From NCBI RefSeq assembly GCF_023502395.1, contig NZ_JAMFMB010000006.1:62001-126000 (forward strand): a DNA stretch of 64,000 nucleotides, read 5' to 3'. Positions 24,676 to 33,110 of the stretch are shown one piece after another. The position numbers and the translations under genes are program-made. The notes beneath the pieces are model-generated. The model was given only the letters and a program-made list of their open reading frames with translations. It did no database searches and was not told the DNA's origin. The DNA is from Ruegeria spongiae (GTDB taxonomy: Bacteria > Pseudomonadota > Alphaproteobacteria > Rhodobacterales > Rhodobacteraceae). The number at the start of each line of letters is the position of its first letter. Positions within the stretch are counted from its first letter, which is position 1.

Positions 24676-25125
24676 ATGCGCGCATTGATCCAGAGAGTGA
24701 CACAGGCCCGTGTCACGGTCGAAGGCGAAACGGTCGGTCAGATCGGCGCAGGCCTGCTGATCCTGATGTGCGCCATGCGGGGCGATAACGACGCAGAAGC
24801 GGTACAGCTTGCCGCCAGAATCGCCAAACTGCGGATCTTTCGCGATACGGCGGGCAAGATGAACCTTTCGGTGAAAGACACCGGTGGCGCGGCGCTGGTT
24901 GTCAGCCAGTTCACCCTGGCCGCCGACACCAGACGCGGCAACAGACCCGGATTTTCAGAGGCGGCGGCATCCGATGAGGGCAAGCGCCTGTATCAGGTCT
25001 TTGGCGAACAACTGCACAGCCACGGCATCCCGGTCGAACGGGGGGTGTTCGGCGCGGATATGGCGGTTGAGCTTACCAATAGCGGCCCGGTAACGATCTG
25101 GTTGGACACTGCAGACAGGCACTGA
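24676..25125 (+). CDS. dtd: D-aminoacyl-tRNA deacylase
   Basis: A 149-residue quality-control enzyme that removes D-amino acids (and Gly from tRNA-Ala) from t[18 protein letters not shown] at the start, SQFTLAAD near residue 77 and the cis-Gly-Pro motif [10 protein letters not shown] near residue 136 are diagnostic. An upstream ORF in the same frame overlaps the nitroreductase and is not real; the gene starts at 24676, after GGGAG. It is the last gene of the run beginning at 18493. Confidence 0.96.
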   Translation: MRALIQRVTQARVTVEGETVGQIGAGLLILMCAMRGDNDAEAVQLAARIAKLRIFRDTAGKMNLSVKDTGGAALVVSQFTLAADTRRGNRPGFSEAAASDEGKRLYQVFGEQLHSHGIPVERGVFGADMAVELTNSGPVTIWLDTADRH

Positions 25126-25483
25126 ATGCGGCCCGAACGACCCGAAGAAGGAGGAATCAACTTGCCCCGCAGCGCCTGCACCCAGCCTCGAAATGAGGTC
25201 ATCAGGGCACTTGCGCCTGGCACAATTCCCTTTGAAACATGAAAAAGGCAAACCGGGTCGACCCCCGGTCCGGTGCCAAGCGCACCATTGATTCAAGCGG
25301 GGAAGCGACACTATCACCACGCAATGCGACACCGCATTAGGACCAGAGCAAAGCGCAAGAGTGTCCCATGGAGGGCATACCGGACATTAAGCCTTGCCGG
25401 GCGGTGCGAAATACGCAAACCTTGACTCGCCAATCAACAAAAACCGCGCGCCAAGCGCGCAGCTTCTCAACCGGGAGATCTCG
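25126..25483. other. 358-base leader upstream of the ABC operon, with a possible 26-codon peptide
   Basis: AAGGAGG (25148-25154) stands 7 bases before a TTG at 25162 that opens a 26-codon frame ending at 25242 (PRSACTQPRNEVIRALAPG within it). The ribosome binding site is perfect but the codons carry no recognisable product. ACCGGG-tcga-CCCCCGGT (about 25255-25272) and GCGCGC-caa-GCGCGC (about 25446-25460) could fold. The latter lies just before the ribosome binding site of the substrate-binding protein. A TTGACT at about 25422 could be a -35 element. Confidence 0.35.
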
Positions 25484-27070
25484 ATGAACGACCAACTTGA
25501 CTATATGTCCGGCCGCGTGACGGCTGGAAAAATGAACCGCCGTGAGTTCATGGGCAAAGCCGCAGCCTTGGGTGTGTCCACCGCTGTTGCCAGCACCATG
25601 TTTGCCAGCGCGGTCAAGGCAGCCGGCCCGGTCAAGGGCGGCACCTTCAAAATGGGCATCCAGGGCGGTGAAAGCACCAACACCCAGGACCCGGCGCTTT
25701 ATGCATCCGACGTGCCGATCGGTGGTGGCCGTCACTGGGGTGAAACCCTGGTCGAAGTGGACGCCAATGGCGAGTTGGAAGGCCTGGTCGCCGAAAGCTG
25801 GGAAGGCTCGGCAGATGCCAAGACCTGGCGCTTCAAGATCCGCCAGGGCATCGAGTTTTCGAACGGCCAGCCCGTGACCGCCGAGGATGTGAAGCGCACG
25901 ATCGAGCGTCACACCAACGAGGATTCCAAATCGGGTGCGCTTGGCATCGTGCAGGACATCGAGTCGATGCGCACCGATGGCGACACGTTCGAACTGACGT
26001 TGGGCTCGGCCAATGCGGACATGCCCTATCTGATCAGCGACTATCACCTGGTGATCCAGCCCGATGGTGGCTTTGACAACCCGAACGCCGCAATCGGCAC
26101 CGGTCCCTATGTGCTTGAATCGGACGAGCCGGGCGTGCGCATGAGCTTCGTCAAGAACCCCAATTATTGGGACGATTCGATGGGGCATTACGAAAGCACG
26201 GAGATTCTGACCCTCAACGACGCAACCGCACGCACCGCGGCGTTGCAGTCCGGCCAGGTTGACGCGATCATCCGGGTGGAACCGAAGATCGCACAGCTGC
26301 TTGATCGCGCACCGAACCTGTCCGTCAAAAGCGTGTCGGGCCGTGGTCACTATGTGTTCATCATGCATGTGGACACCGCCCCGTTCGACGAGAATGAACT
26401 GCGGCTGGCGCTGAAATACGCGATCAATCGCGAGGAACTGGTCGACAAGATCCTGCGTGGTTACGGTGGCATCGGCAACGATATGCCCATCAACGCAGCC
26501 TATCCGCTGTTCGATGACACGATCCCGCAGCGCGCCTTTGATCTGGAAAAGGCCAAGGAGCATTACGCCAAGTCCGGCCATGACGGCTCGCCCATCATCC
26601 TGCGCACCGCCGATGGCGCCTTCCCCGGCGCGGTGGACGCGGCAGCCCTGTTCCAGCAATCGGCGCAGGCCGCCGGTATTCCGCTGGAGATCAAGCGCGA
26701 ACCCAATGACGGCTACTGGTCGGAAGTCTGGAACGTTCAGCCGTTCTGCGCCTCTTACTGGTCGGGCCGCCCGGTGCAGGACCAGATGTACACCACGGCC
26801 TATCTGTCGACCGCAGACTGGAACGACACACGCTGGAAACGCACCGAATTCGACGAGATGCTGCTGTCGGCAAAGGCCGAACTGGACCCGGCCAAGCGCA
26901 AGGAGATCTACTCCAAGATGGGTCGGATGGTGAACGAGCAAGGCGGTCTGATCTGCCCGATGTTCAACGACTTCATCGACGCCGTGTCGAACAATGTGCA
27001 GGGTTGGGAAAGTGATCCGAATGGCGCAATGATGAACTGGTATGCTCCTAAAAAGACCTGGAAAGCCTAA
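25484..27070 (+). CDS. Peptide-type ABC transporter substrate-binding protein, Tat-exported
   Basis: A 528-residue family 5 solute-binding protein. The N-terminus has a twin-arginine motif (MNRREFMGK near residue 17) followed by a hydrophobic stretch ending ASAVKAAG, so export by Tat is likely. Body motifs such as GETLVEVDANGELEGLVAESWE, YVLESDEPGVRMSFVKNPNYWDD and LRLALKYAINREELV are typical. It captures a peptide, opine or similar ligand in the periplasm; the ligand cannot be read from sequence. It is the first gene of a four-gene operon. Confidence 0.92.
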   Translation: MNDQLDYMSGRVTAGKMNRREFMGKAAALGVSTAVASTMFASAVKAAGPVKGGTFKMGIQGGESTNTQDPALYASDVPIGGGRHWGETLVEVDANGELEGLVAESWEGSADAKTWRFKIRQGIEFSNGQPVTAEDVKRTIERHTNEDSKSGALGIVQDIESMRTDGDTFELTLGSANADMPYLISDYHLVIQPDGGFDNPNAAIGTGPYVLESDEPGVRMSFVKNPNYWDDSMGHYESTEILTLNDATARTAALQSGQVDAIIRVEPKIAQLLDRAPNLSVKSVSGRGHYVFIMHVDTAPFDENELRLALKYAINREELVDKILRGYGGIGNDMPINAAYPLFDDTIPQRAFDLEKAKEHYAKSGHDGSPIILRTADGAFPGAVDAAALFQQSAQAAGIPLEIKREPNDGYWSEVWNVQPFCASYWSGRPVQDQMYTTAYLSTADWNDTRWKRTEFDEMLLSAKAELDPAKRKEIYSKMGRMVNEQGGLICPMFNDFIDAVSNNVQGWESDPNGAMMNWYAPKKTWKA

Positions 27071-27081
27071 GGGCCCAGAGT

Positions 27082-28038
27082 ATGCATCCCGTAGTGAAAC
27101 TGGTTGCTCAGCGCCTCGCGCTGAGCCTCCTCCTCCTCCTCGCCGCTTCGATCCTGATCTTCGCGGGCACGATGATCCTGCCGGGCGATGTGGCACAATC
27201 CATTCTGGGCCAGTCAGCCACCCCTGAATCACTGGCAAACCTGCGTGAAGAACTGGGGCTGAACGACCCACCCGTCACGCGCTATTTCGATTGGCTCTTT
27301 GGTGCAATGCAAGGCGATCTGGGCACCGCGCTGACCAACGGGCGCGACATTGCCGAGAGCATCGGGCAACGCCTGTCGAACACTCTTTTCCTTGCGTTCT
27401 GGGCCGCCATCATCTCGGTGCCGCTGGCCATCCTGCTGGGCCTGATCGCGGTGCGCTACAAGGACCGCTGGCCCGACAAGCTGATCTCGGGGGTGACGCT
27501 GGCCTCGATCTCGATCCCGGAATTTCTGATCGGTTACCTGCTGATGTATTATCTGGCCGTGCAACTGGGCTGGTTCCCGTCGGTCGCGATGATCAATGAC
27601 GGCATGAGCCTGGGTCAGAAACTGCAATCCATCGCCCTGCCGGTCATCGTTCTGACGCTTGTGGTTCTGGCGCATATGATGCGCATGACCCGCGCCGCGA
27701 TCCTGAACGTGATGCAGTCAGCCTATGTCGAAACCGCCGAACTGAAAGGTCTGAGCGGATTTCAGGTCATCTACCGTCACGCCTTTCCCAACGCCATCGC
27801 GCCGATCGTGAACGTGGTCATGATCAATCTGGCCTATCTGGTCGTCGGCGTTGTGGTGATCGAGGTGGTCTTTGTCTATCCCGGCATGGGACAGTATCTG
27901 GTCGATCACGTGTCGAAACGTGACGTGCCCGTGGTGCAGGCCTGCGGCCTGATCTTTGCGGCGGTCTACATCTTGCTCAACATGATCGCTGACATCGTCT
28001 CGATCCTGGCGAACCCGAGACTGAGGCATCCGAAATGA
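27082..28038 (+). CDS. ABC transporter permease, DppB type
   Basis: A 318-residue inner-membrane permease with about six membrane helices. The cytoplasmic EAA loop reads YVETAELKGLSGFQVIYRHAFPNAIAPI, matching the binding_protein-dependent transport signature of DppB/GsiC. The N-terminal SILIFAGTMILPGDVA is typical of this subfamily. It starts 11 bases after the substrate-binding gene and overlaps the next permease by 4 bases. Confidence 0.93.
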   Translation: MHPVVKLVAQRLALSLLLLLAASILIFAGTMILPGDVAQSILGQSATPESLANLREELGLNDPPVTRYFDWLFGAMQGDLGTALTNGRDIAESIGQRLSNTLFLAFWAAIISVPLAILLGLIAVRYKDRWPDKLISGVTLASISIPEFLIGYLLMYYLAVQLGWFPSVAMINDGMSLGQKLQSIALPVIVLTLVVLAHMMRMTRAAILNVMQSAYVETAELKGLSGFQVIYRHAFPNAIAPIVNVVMINLAYLVVGVVVIEVVFVYPGMGQYLVDHVSKRDVPVVQACGLIFAAVYILLNMIADIVSILANPRLRHPK

Positions 28039-28850
28039 AGAATATCCCAATCTCTGCACTGATCGGGCTGTTCCTCACGGCCGTCTATTTTCTCATGGCA
28101 TTGCTCGCGCCGATCATCGCCCCTTACGGCATGGCCGAGGTGGTGGGCGACGTGTGGGAGCCTGCCTCATCCAAATATTGGCTGGGCACCGACAATATCG
28201 GGCGCGATCTGCTCAGCCGGATGATCTATGGCGGGCGTACAACGATCTTCATCGCCACCGCCGCGACGATCATCAGCTTCGTGACCGGGTCGGTTCTGGC
28301 CTTCTTCGCCGCTGTGATGGGCGGTTGGGTCGATCAGGTTCTGTCGCGCTTCGTCGATCTGATCATGTCGATCCCGACGCTGATCTTTGCGCTGGTGGTG
28401 CTGTCGGTGATGCCGGTGACCATTCCGATCCTGATCCTGGTGATGGGTCTGCTCGACTCCACCCGTGTCTATCGTCTGGCCCGTGCCGTGGCGGTGGATA
28501 TCTCGGTCATGGATTATGTCGAGGCCGCGCGCCTGCGCGGTGAGAAAATCGGCTGGATCATCTTCCGGGAAATCCTGCCAAACGCGCTCAGCCCGCTGAT
28601 CGCCGAGATGGGGCTGCGCTTCATCTTCGCGGTGCTCTTTGTGTCCACCCTGTCGTTCCTTGGCCTTGGCGTGCAACCGCCCGAGGCGGACTGGGGCGGC
28701 ATCGTGAAAGAGAACAAGGAGGGCATCGTCTACGGCATTCCCGCCGCCCTGCTGCCGGCTGTCGCCATCGCCACGCTGGCGATCTCGGTGAACCTGGTGG
28801 CCGACTGGGTACTCAACCGCACCACATCGCTGAAAGGAGGCCGAGGATGA
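28035..28850 (+). CDS. ABC transporter permease, DppC type
   Basis: A 271-residue permease with about six membrane helices. Features of the DppC group are WLGTDNIGRDLLSRMIYGGRTT near residue 50, the EAA loop YVEAARLRGEKIGWIIFREILPNALSPL and the C-terminal FLGLGVQPPEADWGGIV. It pairs with the DppB-type protein to form the pore. Start and stop overlap the flanking genes by 4 bases each (ATGA). Confidence 0.93.
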   Translation: MKNIPISALIGLFLTAVYFLMALLAPIIAPYGMAEVVGDVWEPASSKYWLGTDNIGRDLLSRMIYGGRTTIFIATAATIISFVTGSVLAFFAAVMGGWVDQVLSRFVDLIMSIPTLIFALVVLSVMPVTIPILILVMGLLDSTRVYRLARAVAVDISVMDYVEAARLRGEKIGWIIFREILPNALSPLIAEMGLRFIFAVLFVSTLSFLGLGVQPPEADWGGIVKENKEGIVYGIPAALLPAVAIATLAISVNLVADWVLNRTTSLKGGRG

Positions 28851-30484
28851 GCGATCCGCTTCTCAAGGTCCGCGACCTGAAGATTGGCGCAACTGTCTAC
28901 CCGCCGGGCGAAAAGCCCCATGACATCGAAATCGTGCACGGGGTCAGCTTTGACCTCGCGCCGGGAAAGGTGCTGGGGCTGATCGGTGAATCCGGGGCCG
29001 GGAAGTCGACCATTGGCCTTGCTTCGATGGCCTATGGCCGGGGTGGTGTGAAAATCACCGGCGGCGAGGTCTGGGTCAATGGCCGTGACATCCTCAAGTC
29101 ATCGGTCCGCGACATCCGCAACCTGCGCGGGGCCGAGGTCACCTATGTGTCGCAATCGGCGGCGGCCTCGTTCAACCCGGCCAAGAAGATCATGGATCAG
29201 GTGGTCGAGGCTGCGGTGGAACAGAAGAAGTTCAGCCGCAAAGAGGCCGAGGAACGCGCTCGCACGCTGTTTGCCAAATTGGGCCTGCCCGATCCGGACA
29301 ATATCGGTAAGCGGTTTCCGCATCAGGTCTCGGGCGGTCAGCTGCAGCGCTGCATGACGGCGCTTGCGCTATGTCCCGAACCTGATCTGGTGGTCTTTGA
29401 CGAGCCCACCACAGCGCTTGACGTGACCACACAGATCGACGTGTTGATGGCGATCAAGGAAGCCATTCGCGACACCGGTGTTGCCGCGCTCTACATCACC
29501 CATGACCTTGCGGTTGTGGCGCAGGTCAGCGACGACATCATGGTGCTGCGGATGGGGGATATGGTCGAATATGCCCATACCGATCAGATCATCAACAGTC
29601 CCAAGGAAGAGTACACGCAGGCGCTGGTCTCGGTCCGGTCGATCGAGCATGAGGAAAAGAATCCCACGCCGGAACCGGTGCTGAGCGTCAAGAACATCAC
29701 GGCGCGCTACAAGGGTCTGAATTTCGACGTGCTCAAGAATGTGACGGTCGATCTTCATCCCGGCCAGACGCTGGCCGTTGTTGGCGAATCCGGGTCGGGC
29801 AAATCGACGCTTGCGCGGGTTATCACCGGATTGCTGCCGCCCAGTGACGGGCAGATCGACTTTGCCGGGCGCACCCTGTCACGCGATCTGGCAGGCCGCA
29901 CCCGCGAGGACCTGCGCGAGTTGCAGATGATCTACCAGATGGCGGATGTGGCGATGAACCCGCGCCAGACCGTCGGCACCATCATCGGCCGCCCGCTGGA
30001 GTTCTACTTCAACATTCGTGGCAGCGAAAAGCGCAAGCGGATCATCGATCTGCTGGACGAGATCGAACTGGGCGAGAAGTTCATGGACCGCTACCCGGCG
30101 GAACTGTCGGGCGGTCAGAAACAGCGCGTCTGCATCGCGCGGTCGCTGGCGGCAAAGCCCAAGATGATCATCTGTGACGAGGTGACCTCGGCGCTCGATC
30201 CGCTGGTGGCGGATGGCATTCTCAAGCTGCTGCTGGACCTGCAGAAGATCGAGGATGTGGCCTATCTGTTCATCACCCACGATCTTGCAACGGTGCGCGC
30301 CATCAGCGATTCAATCGCGGTGATGTATCAGGGCAAGGTGCAGCGCTATGGCTCGAAATCCGAGGTACTCAGCCCGCCCTTTGACGACTATACCGACCTG
30401 TTGCTCAGTTCGGTGCCCGAGATGAAGCTGGGCTGGCTGGAAGAGGTGGTCGCCCATCGCAAGATGGAAAGCGCCGGGAACTGA
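28847..30484 (+). CDS. Fused double ABC ATPase of a peptide-type transporter (DppD-DppF)
   Basis: A 545-residue protein containing two complete nucleotide-binding domains. NBD1 has Walker A GESGAGKST near residue 49, signature VSGGQLQRCM and Walker B VVFDEPTTALD. NBD2 has Walker A GESGSGKST near residue 310, signature LSGGQKQRVC and ICDEVTSALD. Many related systems use two separate proteins; here they are fused, which is also found in GsiA. It energises the permease pair upstream. A strong terminator follows. Confidence 0.94.
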   Translation: MSDPLLKVRDLKIGATVYPPGEKPHDIEIVHGVSFDLAPGKVLGLIGESGAGKSTIGLASMAYGRGGVKITGGEVWVNGRDILKSSVRDIRNLRGAEVTYVSQSAAASFNPAKKIMDQVVEAAVEQKKFSRKEAEERARTLFAKLGLPDPDNIGKRFPHQVSGGQLQRCMTALALCPEPDLVVFDEPTTALDVTTQIDVLMAIKEAIRDTGVAALYITHDLAVVAQVSDDIMVLRMGDMVEYAHTDQIINSPKEEYTQALVSVRSIEHEEKNPTPEPVLSVKNITARYKGLNFDVLKNVTVDLHPGQTLAVVGESGSGKSTLARVITGLLPPSDGQIDFAGRTLSRDLAGRTREDLRELQMIYQMADVAMNPRQTVGTIIGRPLEFYFNIRGSEKRKRIIDLLDEIELGEKFMDRYPAELSGGQKQRVCIARSLAAKPKMIICDEVTSALDPLVADGILKLLLDLQKIEDVAYLFITHDLATVRAISDSIAVMYQGKVQRYGSKSEVLSPPFDDYTDLLLSSVPEMKLGWLEEVVAHRKMESAGN

Positions 30485-30501
30485 GTCCGTATTCAACCCT
30501 C

Positions 30502-30529
30502 AAAACGGCGGGTCTGACCCGCCGTTTTT
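30502..30529 (+). terminator. Rho-independent terminator of the ABC operon
   Basis: AAACGGCGGGTC-tg-GACCCGCCGTTTTT: a long GC stem with T-run, 17 bases after the ATPase stop. Confidence 0.9.
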
Positions 30530-30590
30530 AGATTCGGGCCGTTATGGACGCGCCTGTCATCAGTTCAGAAAGTTGGCGGAGGAGTATGCC

Positions 30591-31199
30591 ATGCACAGAA
30601 TTGGCGTGTTGATTTTTCCAGGCTTCGAGCTGCTCGATGTCTTTGGGCCGATGGAAATGTTCGGATTGCTTCCCGACAAGTACGAATTGTGCATGGTCGC
30701 TGAGACGCCGGGACCCGTCGCCAGCAACCAGCGCCTGTCCGCTTATGCCGAACACGGACTCCACGATGACGACACCTATGACATCCTTTTTGTTCCCGGC
30801 GGTGCGGGGACGCGCAAGGAAATCGGCAACCGCCCCCTTCTGCGCTGGATCGCAGAGGTGTCGGCGCAGGCCGAATACACGCTGAGCGTCTGTACCGGCA
30901 GCGCCCTGCTTGCGCGGGCAGGTCTTTTGGATGGGCGCAAAGCCGCGACCAACAAATCCGCATTTTCCTGGGTCGAGGAACAGGGGCCGAAGGTGAAGTG
31001 GCAGCGGCAGGCGCGCTGGGTCGAGGACGGTCCCTTCATCACCTCATCCGGGGTCACGGCGGGGATGGATATGGCGCTTGGGGCCATCGCCCTGATGCAT
31101 GGGCAGGACACCGCGAGAGATGTTGCCAGATGGTGCGAATACACCTGGCAAGAGGACAAGACCAACGATCCTTTTGCGCGGATGTATGGGCTGGTCTGA
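30591..31199 (+). CDS. DJ-1/PfpI family protein
   Basis: A 202-residue glutamine-amidotransferase-like protein. Cys101 in LSVCTGSALLARAGLLDG sits at the nucleophile elbow, and Glu13 (FPGFELLDVFGP) is the partner residue. ATNKSAF and SGVTAGMDMALG are shared with isonitrile hydratases and with the ligand domain of GATase1-AraC regulators, but no HTH is attached. Possible roles are isonitrile hydratase or glyoxalase-like repair. The ATG at 30591 has GGAGGAG; upstream codons start with TTG and are not used. Confidence 0.87.
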   Translation: MHRIGVLIFPGFELLDVFGPMEMFGLLPDKYELCMVAETPGPVASNQRLSAYAEHGLHDDDTYDILFVPGGAGTRKEIGNRPLLRWIAEVSAQAEYTLSVCTGSALLARAGLLDGRKAATNKSAFSWVEEQGPKVKWQRQARWVEDGPFITSSGVTAGMDMALGAIALMHGQDTARDVARWCEYTWQEDKTNDPFARMYGLV

Positions 31200-31293
31200 T
31201 CGGGACCAGCGCAACGTCCTACACGCGCGACGATACCCCATTGCCTGACCGAGATTTGCTCGCCACAAAACACCAAAGGCAAGGGAGAGTGCC

Positions 31294-32130
31294 ATGGACC
31301 GTAAACTGCTGCTGATCATTCTCGATGGGGTGCCCTGGCGCAATTTCCGCAGGTTGTTCGGCAATCTCGAAGGCTGGGTGGTATCCGGCGAGGCGCGGGT
31401 CTGGAAGCACCGTGCAGTGCTGCCCTCGACCTCGGCAAGCTGTTATGCCTCGATCCATACCGGGGTGGTGCCGGCGGAACATGGCTGCACCGGCAATGGC
31501 AACGTGTTCCGGCTGGGCCACAAGGACGTGTTCTCGCAGACCCGCGCGGCGGGCGGGGTGACCGGGGCGGTTGCGCATAGCTATTGGTCCGAGTTCTTCA
31601 ACCGCCACCCGTTCGACCATGTCCGTGACGTGGAATATGACGAGCCCGAGAGCGCCACGATCAACCATGGCCGGTTCCACAGCATGACAGGCTATGGCCA
31701 CGCCAACCAGATGACGCCATGCGATGTCGACCTGTTTGCCTCGCTGACCAATCTGTGCCAGCGGTTCGACCTCGATTACGGCCTGCTGCACACCTGCACG
31801 CTGGACAGTATGGGGCACCGGTTCTTTCACGACTGCCCCGAGATGGACCATGCCTGTTTCGTGATGGACGAGATGCTGGCCCCCTTCATCCCGCGCTGGC
31901 GTCAGATGGGCTATGAGGTGATCGTGACCGCGGATCACGGTCAGGACGCGCGCGGCCATCATGGTGGGCGCGACCCACTGCAACAGGAAACCGCGCTGTA
32001 TTATTTCGGAGACGCCGACGGGCCAGAGAGCGATGCGGTAATCGAGCAGGTGCAATTGGCCCCGACGATTCTGTCACGGCTGGGCGCTCCGTTGGCCGAA
32101 ACGATGCGGGCCGAGCCTTTCCTGCGCTGA
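31294..32130 (+). CDS. Alkaline phosphatase / type I phosphodiesterase family protein
   Basis: A 278-residue cytoplasmic protein of the nucleotide pyrophosphatase/phosphodiesterase superfamily. The N-terminal ILDGVPW holds the first metal Asp, LPSTSASCYASIHTGVVP the nucleophile Thr/Ser, and TADHGQDARGHHGG the second Asp-His metal site. A LDSMGHRF motif lies between them. It is shorter than secreted NPPs and has no signal peptide. A role in phosphonate or nucleotide-sugar hydrolysis is possible; the substrate is unknown. Confidence 0.85.
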   Translation: MDRKLLLIILDGVPWRNFRRLFGNLEGWVVSGEARVWKHRAVLPSTSASCYASIHTGVVPAEHGCTGNGNVFRLGHKDVFSQTRAAGGVTGAVAHSYWSEFFNRHPFDHVRDVEYDEPESATINHGRFHSMTGYGHANQMTPCDVDLFASLTNLCQRFDLDYGLLHTCTLDSMGHRFFHDCPEMDHACFVMDEMLAPFIPRWRQMGYEVIVTADHGQDARGHHGGRDPLQQETALYYFGDADGPESDAVIEQVQLAPTILSRLGAPLAETMRAEPFLR

Positions 32131-32140
32131 GAGCGGCGAC

Positions 32141-32159
32141 AAGGCGCCAGCAGCGCCTT
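32141..32159. terminator. Hairpin between convergent genes
   Basis: AAGGCGC-cagca-GCGCCTT, 10 bases after the phosphodiesterase stop and 15 before the convergent hydrolase stop. No T-run, so a weak or bidirectional terminator at best. Confidence 0.4.
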
Positions 32160-32173
32160 GATCCCCACCCCCG

Positions 32174-33097
32174 TCAGTCGTAAGGCCAGAGCCCCTGCCC
32201 CAACGCCTCGATCGCGAGGGAAATCCGCTCAAAACTGGCGCGCGCGCGGGGTACGGAGTGGCGGGCGCGCAGATAGCCATGCACCAGCCCCTCTTCGTTG
32301 ATCCAGCACACCTTGCCGCCCGCTTCCAGCAACCGGTCGCGATAATCGCGGCCGTCATCACGCAGCGGATCGCAATCGGCGGTGATGATCACCGTCGGGG
32401 GCAACCCGGAAAAATCGCTGTCCTGCAGGGGTTCATAGGTGGGATCGTCGGTTGGCTCCTCGCCAAGGCTGCGGATGCTGGCATAGAACTTCACGTCGGC
32501 ACGGCTGAGCATCGGGGCGTGGGCATGCTCCAGATAAGACCCCTGGTCGCGGTCACCACCGAAGCCGGGATAGATCAGAACCTGCCCCAGCACATTTTGC
32601 AGACGCCCGCGCGCATGATGCGCGACACAGGCGGCCAGTGTCGCGCCTGCACTGTCACCGGCCAGCACAATCGGGTCGCCATAGGTGTCCGCCGCCCATT
32701 CACTCGCGGCCCAGCAATCCTCGAACTGGGCCGGGTGCCGATGCTCGGGGCAGAGCCGATAGTCGATGGACACCACCCGATAGCCGGTCTGGGCACAGAT
32801 TTCGGAACAGACGTCGTCGTGGCTGTCGAGGCCCCCCAGCACAAAGCCGCCGCCATGGATATAGATCACCGTGCGGGTCGGCTGACCCGCTGAATAGACG
32901 CGGACCCGGACGCCATTTGCATCCAGGTCCTCAGAGGGGATTCCCTCGGTTTCGCTTTGCCGAAAGGCGTGGCACATCCGGTCATAGACCTGCCGCTGCT
33001 CTTCGATTGACAGGCTTACCGCATCGTCGGGGTAATATTCCGCAGTTCTGCGGATGAACTCCTGTGTCTCAGCATCTAGCAGCGCGTCGTAGTCCAT
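32174..33097 (-). CDS. Alpha/beta hydrolase, hormone-sensitive lipase family
   Basis: A 307-residue esterase/lipase. HGGGFVLGG near residue 81 forms the oxyanion hole, GDSAGATLA near residue 147 contains the nucleophile Ser, and TADCDPLRDDG plus GLVHGYL supply the catalytic Asp and His. No signal peptide, so it acts in the cytoplasm on short acyl esters. It starts 13 bases downstream of the acyl-CoA synthetase stop, which suggests a common transcript and perhaps a role in acyl compound breakdown. Confidence 0.9.
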   Translation of the reverse strand: MDYDALLDAETQEFIRRTAEYYPDDAVSLSIEEQRQVYDRMCHAFRQSETEGIPSEDLDANGVRVRVYSAGQPTRTVIYIHGGGFVLGGLDSHDDVCSEICAQTGYRVVSIDYRLCPEHRHPAQFEDCWAASEWAADTYGDPIVLAGDSAGATLAACVAHHARGRLQNVLGQVLIYPGFGGDRDQGSYLEHAHAPMLSRADVKFYASIRSLGEEPTDDPTYEPLQDSDFSGLPPTVIITADCDPLRDDGRDYRDRLLEAGGKVCWINEEGLVHGYLRARHSVPRARASFERISLAIEALGQGLWPYD

Positions 33098-33110
33098 TCA
33101 CTCTCCCGGA

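Noticed and set aside
25337-27271. A 644-residue minus-strand open frame across the peptide-binding protein
   Set aside because: Antisense to a clear family 5 solute-binding protein; it has no recognisable domain.
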